Origin: Metapseudomonas sp043392685
Lineage (GTDB): Bacteria; Pseudomonadota; Gammaproteobacteria; Pseudomonadales; Pseudomonadaceae
Direction: 5' to 3' (one strand)
Length of the DNA stretch: 64,000 bases
NCBI GenBank assembly: GCA_043392685.1
Contig: JBHZGM010000003.1
The notes beneath the pieces are model-generated. The model searched no databases, had not been told where the DNA came from, and saw only the letters and a list, made by a program, of their open reading frames with translations. Numbering within the stretch: the first letter of the stretch is position 1; each line of letters opens with the position of its first letter. Position numbers and translations under genes: made by a program. Below are positions 25,599-36,826 of the stretch, one piece after another.

Positions 25599-26039
25599 AT
25601 GACCCCACGCCTGGATTTCTACGCCGCCTCTCCCGAAGCCCTCAAGGCGATGCTCGCCCTGGACGCCGCGGTAAGCAAACTGCCGCTGGAAAAGCCGCTG
25701 ATTGAGCTGGTGAAACTGCGCGCATCGCAGCTCAACGGCTGCGCCTTCTGCGTCGACCTGCACAGCTCGGATGCCCGCAAGCGCGGCGAAACCGAACGCC
25801 GTCTCTATGCGGTGGCCGTCTGGCGCGAGAGTCCCTTCTTCACACCGCGCGAGCGTGCCGCGCTGGCCTGGACCGAAGCCCTGACGCGCCTTGCCGAAAC
25901 CCACGCACCGGACGAGGACTATGCCCAGCTCGCGGAACAATTCAGCGAACGCGAGCGTGTGGACCTGACCCTGGCCATCAGCACCATCAACTCCTGGAAC
26001 CGGCTGGCAGTCGGCTTCCGCAAGATACCCAGCGAGTGA
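25599..26039 (+). CDS. AhpD-like carboxymuconolactone decarboxylase family protein
   Basis: 146 residues. LKASQLNGC-type motif RASQLNGCAFCVDLHSSDAR carries the C-x2-C-x3-H redox centre of alkylhydroperoxidase-like proteins. It probably reduces peroxides or disulphides in the cytoplasm. The ATG at 25599 has GAGGATG upstream. A cupin gene follows after 7 bp, so the two are probably co-transcribed. Confidence 0.85.
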   Translation: MTPRLDFYAASPEALKAMLALDAAVSKLPLEKPLIELVKLRASQLNGCAFCVDLHSSDARKRGETERRLYAVAVWRESPFFTPRERAALAWTEALTRLAETHAPDEDYAQLAEQFSERERVDLTLAISTINSWNRLAVGFRKIPSE

Positions 26040-26046
26040 TTCCGCC

Positions 26047-26460
26047 ATGTATGGACTCAAGCGCCTGAGTACTTTCGCCGCCGGCCTGGCTCTGCTGGGC
26101 AGCCAGTTCGCCCACGCCCACGGCGATGGCCAGGAAAAGGTCGCGATGCTGCAGGAGCAGGCCCTGCTCAATGCCCCTGGCAAGCAGGGGCTGTTGCTCA
26201 CCGTCGACTACGCGCCGGGACAGCGTTCCGTGGCACACAGCCATATCGGCTCGGTGTTCGCCTATGTTGCCGAGGGGGAGGTGATCTCCCAGTTGAAGGG
26301 GGAGCCGCCCAAGCGTTACAAGGCCGGCGAGAGTTGGTACGAGCCGGCCGGCAGTGTCCACCTGCAATCGAGCAATGCCAGTGACAGCAAGCCGGCCAGG
26401 CTGGTGGTGTGGGTGCTCAAGACTGACAAGGAGGCGCTTCTGGAACCCTACAAGCCCTGA
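26047..26460 (+). CDS. Periplasmic cupin-domain protein
   Basis: 137 residues. The signal peptide ends at SQFAHA|HGDG. The single cupin domain has YAPGQRSVAHSHIGSVFAYVAEGEV (first motif, His-x-His and Glu) and PAGSVHLQSSNAS (second motif, His). A metal-binding site is likely. It follows the AhpD-like gene by 7 bp. Function unknown, perhaps oxidative-stress related because of that neighbour. Confidence 0.8.
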   Translation: MYGLKRLSTFAAGLALLGSQFAHAHGDGQEKVAMLQEQALLNAPGKQGLLLTVDYAPGQRSVAHSHIGSVFAYVAEGEVISQLKGEPPKRYKAGESWYEPAGSVHLQSSNASDSKPARLVVWVLKTDKEALLEPYKP

Positions 26461-26483
26461 GCAGAGGAGCAGGCAGAAAAGGA

Positions 26484-26509
26484 CGCGGCCCAACACAACC
26501 CGGGCCGCG
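26484..26509. terminator. Hairpin between convergent genes
   Basis: CGCGGCCC pairs with GGGCCGCG across about 10 bases. The T-rich tract is short (TCCTTTT on the minus side). It probably marks the ends of the cupin and acyl-CoA dehydrogenase genes. Confidence 0.45.
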
Positions 26510-26522
26510 CCACGCTCAAAGA

Positions 26523-28295
<1,773 letters not shown>

Positions 28296-28378
28296 GGCGT
28301 GGAACCTCTGTTACTGCGATTGCGGAAAGGCACGGCGCAGGTGCCGTGCCGGATGGCTCAATGGCTGCTGCGTGCCGC

Positions 28379-30001
28379 TTAGAGCTTCTTGGCCATGTCC
28401 CGCAGGACATACTTCTGGATCTTGCCGGTGGAGGTCTTCGGCAGCTGGGTGAAGACCACCGTCTTCGGCACCTTGAAGCCGGCCAGGTGCTCGCGGCAGT
28501 AGGCGATGATGTCCGCCTCACGGGTCTGCTGCTGGTCGGCCTTGAGGGTGATGAAGGCGCAGGGGGTTTCGCCCCATTTCTCGTCCGGGCGCGCCACCAC
28601 CGCTGCTTCCAGCACCGCCGGGTGGCGGTAGAGCACGCCTTCCAGCTCGATGGTGGAGATGTTCTCGCCACCGGAAATGATGATGTCCTTCAGCCGGTCG
28701 CGGATTTCCACGTAGCCGTCCGGGTGGCAGACCGCCAGGTCGCCGGTGTGGAACCAGCCGCCCTCGAAGGCTTCTTCGGTGGCGCTGGGGTTCTTCAGGT
28801 AGCCCTTCATCACGGTGTTGCCGCGCATGAAGATCTCGCCGATGGTCTGGCCGTCCATGGGCACCGGTTCGAGGGTTTTCGGGTCGGCCACCATCACCCC
28901 TTCCAGGGTGGGGTAGCGCACCCCCTGGCGGGACTTGATGCTGGCGCGTTCCTCCAGTGGCAGCGCGTCCCATTCCTTGTGCCAGGCGCAGACGGTCACC
29001 GGGCCATAGACCTCGGTGAGGCCGTAGACGTGGGTGACGCGGATGCCCATTTCCTCCACCGCGCCGATCACCTTGGCCGGCGGCGCGGCGCCGGCCACCA
29101 TGGCGTGCACCGGGTGGTCGATGGCGGCCTTGGCCGACTCGGGCATGTTCACCAGGGCGTTGAGCACGATGGGCGCGCCGCACAGGTGGCTGACCTGGTG
29201 TTCGCGGATCAGGTTGAGGATCTTCTGCGGGTCGACCCGGCGCAGGAACACATGCACGCCGGCCAGAGCGGTCACGGTCCAGGGGTAGCACCAGCCGTTG
29301 CAGTGGAACATCGGCAGGGTCCAGAGGTAGACCGGGTGGTTGCCCATGTTCCAGGTCATCTGGTTGCCCAGGGAGTTCAGATAGGCGCCACGGTGGTGGT
29401 AGACCACGCCCTTGGGGTTGCCGGTGGTGCCGGAGGTGTAATTCAGGGAGATGGCCTGCCACTCGTCCTCCGGCCACTGCCAGGCATAGTCCGGGTCGCC
29501 TTCGGCCAGCAGCGCCTCGTAGTCGAGGTCGCTCACCGCCTGGCCTTCGCCGTATTCCGGGTCATTGACGTCGATCACCAGCAGCGGGTGGTCGAGCATG
29601 CCGACGGCGGCATGGATCACATCGAAGAACTCGCGATCGGTGATCAGCGCCTTGGCTTCGCCGTGCTGAAGCATGAAGGCAATGGCCTCGGCATCCAGGC
29701 GCACGTTCAGGGTGTTGAGTACAGCGCCGATCATCGGCACGCCGAAGTGCGCCTCGAGCATCTGAGGGATGTTCGGCAGCATCACCGCCACCGTGTCGCC
29801 CTTGCCGATACCACGGCCGGCCAGGGCCGAGGCCAGGCGCCGGCAGCGCGAATAGGTCTCTGCCCAGTTGCGGCGGATGGAACCGTGGATCACGGCCGGG
29901 TAGTGGGGATAAACAGCGGCGGTGCGCTCGATGAAGCTCAGGGGAGAGAGGGCGATGTGGTTGACGGCGGCAGGGGCAAGGCCCTGATCGTAGATCGACA
30001 T
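28379..30001 (-). CDS. Acyl-CoA synthetase, DmdB/FadD-like
   Basis: 540-residue ANL-superfamily AMP-forming ligase. Phosphate loop LNYTSGTTGNPKGVVYHHRG, then VYGLTEVYGP, GWFHTGD, DRLKDIIISGGENIS and the catalytic Lys in PKTSTGKIQKY. Length and motifs suit medium-chain or 3-methylmercaptopropionate ligases. The acyl-CoA dehydrogenase gene follows 83 bp downstream. The divergent spacer toward the histidine kinase gene carries a long palindrome (30120-30141). Confidence 0.9.
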   Translation of the reverse strand: MSIYDQGLAPAAVNHIALSPLSFIERTAAVYPHYPAVIHGSIRRNWAETYSRCRRLASALAGRGIGKGDTVAVMLPNIPQMLEAHFGVPMIGAVLNTLNVRLDAEAIAFMLQHGEAKALITDREFFDVIHAAVGMLDHPLLVIDVNDPEYGEGQAVSDLDYEALLAEGDPDYAWQWPEDEWQAISLNYTSGTTGNPKGVVYHHRGAYLNSLGNQMTWNMGNHPVYLWTLPMFHCNGWCYPWTVTALAGVHVFLRRVDPQKILNLIREHQVSHLCGAPIVLNALVNMPESAKAAIDHPVHAMVAGAAPPAKVIGAVEEMGIRVTHVYGLTEVYGPVTVCAWHKEWDALPLEERASIKSRQGVRYPTLEGVMVADPKTLEPVPMDGQTIGEIFMRGNTVMKGYLKNPSATEEAFEGGWFHTGDLAVCHPDGYVEIRDRLKDIIISGGENISTIELEGVLYRHPAVLEAAVVARPDEKWGETPCAFITLKADQQQTREADIIAYCREHLAGFKVPKTVVFTQLPKTSTGKIQKYVLRDMAKKL

Positions 30002-30119
30002 ATCTAGTTACCCGGCGGCTGATTATTAGCTCTTGTTCGCCGCTCCCCTGGAGGTGCGGCAGTTCTCTGGGGATGGTTTATATATCGGTATCGTATGTGT
30101 ATGGAAGTTATCCTAGTGT

Positions 30120-30141
30120 CTTATAGTATTTGTACTATAAG
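30120..30141. promoter_or_regulatory. 22-bp palindrome in the divergent promoter region
   Basis: CTTATAGTA-TTTG-TACTATAAG, perfect 9-bp arms in an AT-rich patch between the acyl-CoA ligase and histidine kinase genes. It is likely to be a dimeric regulator's site. The response regulator encoded at 32498 is the obvious but untested candidate. Confidence 0.55.
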
Positions 30142-30222
30142 GCGCTGGATTCCCTCGTAAGGCGAACTTCAGCCCACCACCAAGCAGTATATGCTTGCCC
30201 ACCCCCAGCCGCCGGACCCGCC

Positions 30223-32475
30223 ATGACCCAGACCCCGGTTCGACTCCACACCTGGCTGCGCCTGCAGCGCGAGGACGTGCCCCTGGCGGCCCGCGCCGAT
30301 GCCCTGTGCCGGGCGCTGCGCGGTTGTCCGGAAGTGCGCCAGGCCTATTACCTGAGCTGGCAACCCGGTGCGCGCATCTACAGCCATGAAGGCAGTGGCC
30401 AGCAGTTGCCGCCGGGGCAGGGCGATCCGCTGGAGGCCAGCGACGAGCGTCTCGCCGCGCGCCTGGCGGAGGAGGGACGCCTGTCGCTGCAGGAGCTGCG
30501 CCGGCTCGACGGCTGGCTGGCCGGGCGCTTGCGCCGCGCCGCCATCAGCCATGGACAGGCCTTCGACCTGGCGCTTGCGGCCGACCAGCGCGGGTTGCTC
30601 CTGGTGGAGGTGCATGAAGGCGTAACACTGGACTGGCTGGGCTGGGTGCACGAACTGCTCGCGGCACTGCTCGGCAGCGTCAATGGGCTGCAGCGGGCGT
30701 CCCCGCTGCTCGGTCACGACCCGCAACCCAGCCTGCTGGTGGACGCAGGTGCCGCTCCCCGGGAGCTGAACGCCGCGCTGCTGGCCATGCTCGGCGAGCT
30801 GCCCCTGTCCGAGGTGGTGCATTTCCTGCCGGTGAACCACTCATCCCTGGTACGCGCCTGCCTGACCCAGACCCGTGCCATCGAAGAGGTGGAAGCCCAG
30901 TGTGGCGAGCGTGTGCTGATCTGGACCTACATCCCCGACCCGCAGGAGCGTCGGGTACTGTTGCGCTGCCGCGAGGCCACCGCGCAGATACTCGCCGAAC
31001 GCGAGGCGACCCAAGCTCGCCGGCTTTACCGGCTGATCACCGAGAACACCACTGACCTGATCTCTCGCCACACCCCCGAGGGGCGTTTCCTCGATGCCTC
31101 GCCGGCGTCCTGGACCCTGCTCGGCTACTGGCCCGAAGAGCTGCGCGGCGAGCTCGCCCAATGCCTGTTCCATCCCCAGGAAATCGCCCAACTGGTGCAG
31201 CGCGCCCGTGACGCCCTGGAGCAGGACGGCTACCACACCATGACCTACCGCATCCGCCACCGCGGCGGGCACTACCTGTGGTTCGAGACCGCCAGTCGCG
31301 CCATTCGCGAAACCTACACGGGAGCCGTGGTGGAGGTGGTCAGCGTGTCCCGCGATATCACTGCGCGGGTACAGGCCGAGGAGAACCGCCGGCGCCTGGC
31401 TGAGGTAGTGGAAGCCAATACCGACCCGGTGCTGTTCCTCGACCCCGCCGGGCATATCACCTACCTCAACCCGGCGGCGCGCCGCGCTCTCGGCCTGGAG
31501 CCCCGGCAGACGATGCCGGCGCTGGCTGAGGTGATGCCGACCGAGGACCTGGCGCGCCTTGAGCGCGAGGGCTGGAGCACCGCCGAACGCCGGGGCGTGT
31601 GGAGCATCGACTCGCGCCTGCTGCCCCCGGGCGGCGGCGCGTCGGTGCCGGTGTCCATGGTGCTGCTGGCCCACACCGCGGCCGGCGGCGAACGTTACTA
31701 CTCGCTGGTGGCCCACGACATGACCGAGCGCGAACTGCGCGAGGCCCAGCAGCGCCGCCACCAGGACGAACTGGCCCATACCGCGCGCCTGGTGACCCTG
31801 GGCGAGCTGGCGTCCGGCATCGCCCACGAAATCAACCAGCCTCTGGCTGCGGTGGTCAACTACGCCAGCGCCAGCCAGCGCTACCTGCAGTCCCTGGGCA
31901 GCAATCCAGAGGCGGCAGGACGGGTGGCGCAGGGCCTGGAACGCATCACCGAGCATGCCAACCACGCCTCGGCGGTGATCAGGCGCCTGCGCGCCTTCCT
32001 GCGCAAGGGCCAGCGGCGCATGCAGTCCCTGGACGTGGCGGATGTGGCGCGCGAAGCGGTGCGCCTGTGCGCCTGGGAGGCAGGCGCCTGCCAGGTGGCG
32101 ATCGAGGAGCAATTGCCGGACAATCTGCCGCCGGTCTACGCCGACCGGGTACTGCTGGAGCAGGTGCTGCTCAACCTGTTGCGCAACGCCATCGACGCCA
32201 ATCGCGAGGCTCATCCCGGCCAGGCGTCGGTGATCCGCCTGGTGGCCCTGGCGCAGGATGGTCATCTGGACATCGAGGTCCGTGACCAGGGCCCCGGCCT
32301 TGGCGAAGCGGAACTGGCGCGCATCTTCACCCCCTTCTACACCAGCAAGCCGGACGGCCTGGGCCTGGGGTTGTCGATGAGCCGCAGCATCATCGAAGGA
32401 TTCGGCGGGGCCCTGGACGGGATGTCCAATGGCGAGGGCGGGTTGCTCATGCGCTGCCGCCTGCCATTGCAATAA
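30223..32475 (+). CDS. PAS-domain sensor histidine kinase
   Basis: 750 residues from the ATG at 30223. An N-terminal region of about 270 residues without recognised family is followed by two PAS domains (about 275-395 and 400-510; YRLITENTTDLISRHTPEG, TDPVLFLDPAGHITYLNPAA). The kinase core has His535 in ASGIAHEINQPL, the N box LLRNAIDANREA and the G boxes VRDQGPGLG and GLGLGLSMSRSI. No clear membrane segment, so the sensor is probably cytoplasmic. The response regulator follows after 22 bp. Confidence 0.9.
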   Translation: MTQTPVRLHTWLRLQREDVPLAARADALCRALRGCPEVRQAYYLSWQPGARIYSHEGSGQQLPPGQGDPLEASDERLAARLAEEGRLSLQELRRLDGWLAGRLRRAAISHGQAFDLALAADQRGLLLVEVHEGVTLDWLGWVHELLAALLGSVNGLQRASPLLGHDPQPSLLVDAGAAPRELNAALLAMLGELPLSEVVHFLPVNHSSLVRACLTQTRAIEEVEAQCGERVLIWTYIPDPQERRVLLRCREATAQILAEREATQARRLYRLITENTTDLISRHTPEGRFLDASPASWTLLGYWPEELRGELAQCLFHPQEIAQLVQRARDALEQDGYHTMTYRIRHRGGHYLWFETASRAIRETYTGAVVEVVSVSRDITARVQAEENRRRLAEVVEANTDPVLFLDPAGHITYLNPAARRALGLEPRQTMPALAEVMPTEDLARLEREGWSTAERRGVWSIDSRLLPPGGGASVPVSMVLLAHTAAGGERYYSLVAHDMTERELREAQQRRHQDELAHTARLVTLGELASGIAHEINQPLAAVVNYASASQRYLQSLGSNPEAAGRVAQGLERITEHANHASAVIRRLRAFLRKGQRRMQSLDVADVAREAVRLCAWEAGACQVAIEEQLPDNLPPVYADRVLLEQVLLNLLRNAIDANREAHPGQASVIRLVALAQDGHLDIEVRDQGPGLGEAELARIFTPFYTSKPDGLGLGLSMSRSIIEGFGGALDGMSNGEGGLLMRCRLPLQ

Positions 32476-32497
32476 CAAGAGAACTTGGAGCGATTGG

Positions 32498-33130
32498 ATG
32501 GCCAACGCAGGCGAACAGGTGGTTTATGTGGTGGATGACGACCAGGGCATGCTCGATTCCACGGTCTGGTTGCTGGAGTCGGTGGGCCTGAAGACGCTGC
32601 CTTTCACCAGTGGCCGCGACTTCCTCGATGCGTGCGACGCCAGCCTGGACGCCTGCGTGTTGCTGGACGTGCGCATGCCCGGCATGGGCGGCCTGAACGT
32701 GCAGGAGGAAATGCGCAGCCGTGGCCTCGACTTGCCGGTGATTTTCGTCAGCGGCCATGCCGACGTGCCCATTGTGGTGCGCGCCTTCAAGGCCGGTGCC
32801 CACGATTTCATCGAGAAGCCCTACAACGAGCAACTTCTGCTGGACAGTGTGCAGCAGGCCCTGAACCGTTCCGAACAGCGCCGCGCCGGTGCAGGGCAGG
32901 GCCAGCTCGCCGAGCGCCTGGACAGCCTGACGCCGCGCGAGCGTGACGTGCTGCTGCCCCTGGTGCAGGGCTACACCAATCGCGAGATCGCCGAGCAACT
33001 GGATATCAGTGTGAAGACCGTCGATCTGTATCGCTCCCGGGTGATGAAACGCATGCAGGCCGAACGCTTGCCGGACCTGGTAGGCATGGCCATCGCGGCA
33101 GGGTTGGTGGATCCGTTGAAGCTGCGTTGA
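32498..33130 (+). CDS. FixJ/NarL-type response regulator
   Basis: 210 residues. The receiver domain has the acidic pocket VVDDD, phospho-acceptor Asp57 (LLDVRMPG) and Lys in FIEKPY. The LuxR-type helix-turn-helix reads LTPRERDVLLPLVQGYTNREIA. GGAG precedes the ATG at 32498. It is the partner of the kinase just upstream. Divergence of this pair from the acyl-CoA ligase and dehydrogenase genes suggests control of acid catabolism, but this is inference. Confidence 0.92.
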   Translation: MANAGEQVVYVVDDDQGMLDSTVWLLESVGLKTLPFTSGRDFLDACDASLDACVLLDVRMPGMGGLNVQEEMRSRGLDLPVIFVSGHADVPIVVRAFKAGAHDFIEKPYNEQLLLDSVQQALNRSEQRRAGAGQGQLAERLDSLTPRERDVLLPLVQGYTNREIAEQLDISVKTVDLYRSRVMKRMQAERLPDLVGMAIAAGLVDPLKLR

Positions 33131-33658
33131 CCGCCAGGAGCCGTAAGCGAGCCTCTGTAGGAGCGAGCTCTGCTCGCGAAGGGCCGCGCCCGGGTTCATC
33201 GCAGGCTGAGCCTGCGCGCCAACGCTCCAGTCGATAATGTTTAGCCAGCGCTGATCTAAAGATAGAAAAACCTGAATTTTATTGACCCATCCCGCCGTGC
33301 GAGCCTCCAGCGCATTCCAATAACACGGCTTTCCCTCATGGGTTGTTCCCCTGCGCACCAATCGCTGCTGGCCGCCTTGCCCCTCGGGCTGGTTCGCGCC
33401 GCACGCCGTGCGCCGGGAGTAGCACCCACGGTCCAGTTCTCCCGCAAGTGGGCCACTAATCTCCTGATCTCCCTGCCGCTCGACCTCGCCTTCTGGGCGC
33501 TCTGGCATTGCCGTCACGCTCGTCCACCGGATAGCGCTCCCGCCTGAATGCCCGGCCGCCATCGCTGCGGCCAACCTCCACCCAGAACGAGAAATACGAC
33601 CCTTGCCGCGAACGGCGAGGGCCCGTCTGCGTGCCCCAAGGGCACTAAAGAGAGCCGC
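33131..33658. other. Spacer with a REP unit upstream of puuA
   Basis: A single REP-like unit TGTAGGAGCGAGCTCTGCTCGCGAA lies near 33155-33180. The rest holds plus-strand frames (33338-33547) with arginine-rich, low-complexity peptides and no ribosome-binding site, which I do not call genes. The promoter of the puuA-like gene is probably near 33240-33290, where the sequence is AT-rich. Confidence 0.5.
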
Positions 33659-35023
33659 ATGAAATTTGCCAGCGTGCAGGAAGCCCGGGATTTCCTCGAG
33701 CAGAACCCGGATATCGACGCCTTCGAACTCTTCATCCTCGACGCCAACGGCGTTCCCCGCGGCAAGCTGTTGCACCGCGACGAACTGCTGGCCGTATACG
33801 AGAGCGGCCGTCCGCTGCCCAGCACCATCCTCGGGCTGACCGTGCATGGCGAGGATGTGGATGACTCCGGCCTGGTCTGGGACGTGGGCGACATCGATTG
33901 CCGCGCCTATCCGCTGGCCGGCAGCCTGGTGCGCCTGCCTTGGCGCAAGATGCCCACCGCCGCCGTCCAAGTCTGCATGCACCCGCAGGAAGGCATGCCC
34001 GCCGCCATCGCCGACCCGCGCCACGTGCTGGTGGAAGTGATCGAGCGCCTCAAGGCCGACGGCTACCATCCGGTGATGGCCTGTGAGCTGGAGTTCTATC
34101 TGCTGGACCAGAAGCGCGATGCTCACGGCCGCCCGCAACCGGCGCTGGACGCTGACGGCCATCGCCCGCGCAGCACCCAGGTGTACGGTCTGCGCGAGCT
34201 GGAGCAGATCGAGCCGTTCCTCGCCGACCTGTACGCGGCCTGCAAGGCCCAGGGCATTCCGGCGCGCACGGCCATTTCCGAATACGCACCGGGCCAGGTG
34301 GAAATCACCCTGGAGCATGGCGATGCGCTGGAGGCCATGGACCAGGCCGTGCGCTACAAGCGCCTGGTCAAGGGCGTGGCCCATGCCCATGGCATGCAGG
34401 CCTGCTTCATGGCCAAACCCTTTGCCGAAATCGCCGGCACCGGCATGCACATGCATGTGAGCCTGGCCGATGCCGAGGGCCGCAACCTCTTCGCCAGCGA
34501 AGACCCGGCTGGCACGCCGCTGCTGCGCCAGGCCGTGGGCGGCATGCTCAAGAGCCTGCTGGATTCGCTGCTGCTGTTCTGCCCCAACGCCAACTCCTAT
34601 CGCCGCTTCCAGGCCAACAGCTACGCGCCCCTGGCACCGACCTGGGGTGTGGATAACCGCACCGTCAGCCTGCGTGTACCCGGCGGCCCGGCCAACAGCC
34701 GGCACATCGAACACCGCATCTGCGGCGCCGATGCCAACCCCTATCTCGCCGCTGCGGCCATCCTCGCCGGTATCCATCGCGGCATCCGCGAAGAGATCGA
34801 TCCGGGCGACCCGGTGGAAGGCAACGGCTACGCCCAAGCCAAGGAACTGCTGCCCACCGACTGGCTGACCTCGCTGCGTGCGCTGGAGCAGTCCAGCTGG
34901 GCCCGCGACGCCTTCGGCACACAATTCCTCGGCGTCTACCTCGCGGTGAAGCGCGCCGAATACCGCCAGTTCATGTCCGAGGTCGGCGAGCAGGACTGGC
35001 GCTGGTACCTGAACCAGGCCTGA
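33659..35023 (+). CDS. puuA: Gamma-glutamylputrescine synthetase (glutamine synthetase family)
   Basis: 454 residues. The ATP and metal motifs of glutamine synthetase type III/PuuA are present: VMACELEFYL, ISEYAPGQVEITLEHGDALEA, GTGMHMHVSL, NSYRRFQANSYAP and the Arg-rich VPGGPANSRHIEHR. It would ligate glutamate to putrescine or a related polyamine. The frame is open from 33548, but the ATG at 33659 gives the family N-terminus. A PuuB-like oxidase gene follows in the same direction. The products would enter the GABA route encoded at 3.6-8.0 kb. Confidence 0.88.
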   Translation: MKFASVQEARDFLEQNPDIDAFELFILDANGVPRGKLLHRDELLAVYESGRPLPSTILGLTVHGEDVDDSGLVWDVGDIDCRAYPLAGSLVRLPWRKMPTAAVQVCMHPQEGMPAAIADPRHVLVEVIERLKADGYHPVMACELEFYLLDQKRDAHGRPQPALDADGHRPRSTQVYGLRELEQIEPFLADLYAACKAQGIPARTAISEYAPGQVEITLEHGDALEAMDQAVRYKRLVKGVAHAHGMQACFMAKPFAEIAGTGMHMHVSLADAEGRNLFASEDPAGTPLLRQAVGGMLKSLLDSLLLFCPNANSYRRFQANSYAPLAPTWGVDNRTVSLRVPGGPANSRHIEHRICGADANPYLAAAAILAGIHRGIREEIDPGDPVEGNGYAQAKELLPTDWLTSLRALEQSSWARDAFGTQFLGVYLAVKRAEYRQFMSEVGEQDWRWYLNQA

Positions 35024-35048
35024 GCCTGCGAACGACTGTCCGTTTCTG

Positions 35049-35082
35049 CTTGTGGGAGCGAATTCATTCGCGAATCGCTTCC
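35049..35082. repeat. REP-like element, GAATTCATTCGCGAA family
   Basis: TGTGGGAGCGAATTCATTCG, then CGAATCGCTTCC, a degenerate copy of the palindrome at 25444-25469, between puuA and puuB. Confidence 0.6.
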
Positions 35083-35120
35083 CGGAATTGAAGGCCCCAG
35101 TGGCCAAGAAGGATTCACCC

Positions 35121-36434
35121 ATGACCGCTGCAATCAAACACCCACTTCCCGCCCCTGAACGCGCGCCTTCCTACTACTCCGCGACCCTCAACGAGGAAAC
35201 TGCCTATCCCACCCTCGAAGGCGAGGTGAGCGTCGATATCGCCATCATCGGCGGCGGCTTCACCGGCGTTGCCACCGCTGTGGAAATGGCCGAGCGCGGC
35301 TACAAGGTGGCGCTGGTGGAAACCCACAAGATCGGCTGGGGCGCCACTGGCCGCAACGGTGGCCAGGTGACCGGCAGCCTGTCGGGCGACACCGCCATGC
35401 GCAAGCAGATGAGCCGCTTCCTTGGCGACGGCGTGGATGACTTCATCTGGTACCTGCGCTGGCGTGGCCACGAGATCATCAAGAACCGCGTGGCGAAGTA
35501 CGGCATCCAGTGCGACCTCAAGCATGGCCACCTGCATGCGGCGATGAAGGCCTCGCACATGGACGAACTGAAGGCTTCCTACGAGGAAGCGGTACGCCGT
35601 GGCATGGGCGACGACGTGACCCTGCTGGACGCCGCCGGCGTGCGCGAGCACCTGGATTCCAACCTCTACGTCGGCGCCATCAAGAACACCCGCAACATGC
35701 ACCTGCACCCGCTCAACCTGTGCATCGGCGAAGCCAGGGCGGCCGCCAGCCTGGGGGCGCTGATCTTCGAGCATTCCGAAGTGCAGGACATCATCCACGG
35801 CGACCGCCCAGCGGTGATCACCACGCGTGGCCGCATCAACGCCCAGCAGGTGCTGCTGGCCGGCGACGTCTATCACAAGCTGGAGCGCAAGAAGCTCAAG
35901 GGCATGATCTTCCCGGCCATGGGCGGCATCGTCACCACCCGGCCCCTGGGCGACCTGGCCAGGCAGCTCAACCCTCAGGACCTGGCGGTCTACGACTGCC
36001 GCTTCGTGCTCGACTACTACCGCATGACCGCCGACGGCCGCCTGCTGTTCGGCGGTGGTGCCAACTACTCCGGACGTGATTCCCGTGATATCGAGGCGGA
36101 GCTGCGTCCGTGCATCGAGCGCACCTTCCCGAAACTGAAAGGCGTGGAGATCGACTTCAAGTGGAGTTGCGCCATGGGCATCGTGATGAACCGCATCCCG
36201 CAGCTGGGCAAGTTGTCGAAGAACGTCTGGTACTGCCAGGGCTACTCCGGCCACGGCGTGGCCACCACCCACATCATGGGCGAGGTCATGGCCAACGCCA
36301 TGAGCGGCAGCCTGGAGAAGTTCGATACCTTCGCCCAGTGCCAGCACATCCGCGTACCGCTGAGCGAGCGCCTGGGCAACCACATGCTGGCGGTGGGCAT
36401 GTGGTACTACCAGATGATGGAGAAACTGCGCTGA
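35121..36434 (+). CDS. puuB: Gamma-glutamylputrescine oxidase-like FAD oxidoreductase
   Basis: 437 residues from the ATG at 35121. FAD motif VDIAIIGGGFTGVATAVEMAERG near residue 40, then GATGRNGGQVTGSLSGD, and the C-terminal CQGYSGHGVATTHIMGEV of DAO-fold PuuB/OrdL enzymes. It would oxidise gamma-glutamylputrescine to the aminoaldehyde with H2O2 release. It follows puuA by 97 bp. A close relative acting on another gamma-glutamyl amine is possible. Confidence 0.88.
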   Translation: MTAAIKHPLPAPERAPSYYSATLNEETAYPTLEGEVSVDIAIIGGGFTGVATAVEMAERGYKVALVETHKIGWGATGRNGGQVTGSLSGDTAMRKQMSRFLGDGVDDFIWYLRWRGHEIIKNRVAKYGIQCDLKHGHLHAAMKASHMDELKASYEEAVRRGMGDDVTLLDAAGVREHLDSNLYVGAIKNTRNMHLHPLNLCIGEARAAASLGALIFEHSEVQDIIHGDRPAVITTRGRINAQQVLLAGDVYHKLERKKLKGMIFPAMGGIVTTRPLGDLARQLNPQDLAVYDCRFVLDYYRMTADGRLLFGGGANYSGRDSRDIEAELRPCIERTFPKLKGVEIDFKWSCAMGIVMNRIPQLGKLSKNVWYCQGYSGHGVATTHIMGEVMANAMSGSLEKFDTFAQCQHIRVPLSERLGNHMLAVGMWYYQMMEKLR

Positions 36435-36458
36435 CCGATTTGTTGTGCGTCCTTATAT

Positions 36459-36484
36459 AGCCGGCCTTGTGCCGGCTTCTTTTT
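36459..36484 (+). terminator. Intrinsic terminator after puuB
   Basis: AGCCGGC-CTTGT-GCCGGCT followed by TCTTTTT. Confidence 0.88.
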
Positions 36485-36529
36485 GCCCGCTGTTTGTAGA
36501 GGCGAACCAATCAAGATGCAAAGATCTCT

Positions 36530-36566
36530 TGTTTCTTATACGAAACGTTGTTTCGTGTGTAGAACG
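36530..36566. promoter_or_regulatory. Two tandem operators (sites A and B)
   Basis: Site A TGTTTC-TTATAC-GAAACG at 36530-36547 and site B TGTTTC-GTGTGT-AGAACG at 36549-36566, 19 bp apart, that is nearly two helical turns. The likely ligand is the IclR-family protein encoded at 41696. Confidence 0.65.
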
Positions 36567-36808
36567 GCAACGCGTGTTACTGAATGGAGCAGGGCATTGG
36601 CCGTTATTGGGCAGTGATCACCCAATTGCTCAGAATCTCCCCAAACGCAGTTTTGTCCTTCTTGATGTCGTTGGTCGGCATTTTCCCTCCCAATTTTCTG
36701 GAAAGCTTCATAACTATTTGATTAATAAGGTTTAACACTCGAAACAAGGAGACTCCATCGAGTGCCACTTTCCTGGCACGCCTCATGCACGTTTTATAAA
36801 TAAAACAG

Positions 36809-36826
36809 TGTTTCGTATATGAAACA
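36809..36826. promoter_or_regulatory. Operator site C
   Basis: TGTTTC-GTATAT-GAAACA at 36809-36826, both half-sites perfect, 20 bp before the ATG of the ABC ATPase gene, where a bound repressor would block transcription. Confidence 0.65.

Noticed and set aside
33338..33547. 69-codon plus-strand frame before puuA
   Set aside because: Arg/Ala/Pro-rich, no ribosome-binding site, no homology recalled; considered non-coding.
32447..35137. Minus-strand open frame of about 896 codons opposite the response regulator and puuA
   Set aside because: Antisense shadow of two clear genes and their spacer; no ribosome-binding site or recognisable domain.
36445..36735. Plus-strand open frame of about 96 codons after puuB
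   Set aside because: Starts within the terminator and spans the operators A and B; AT-rich and without codon bias.
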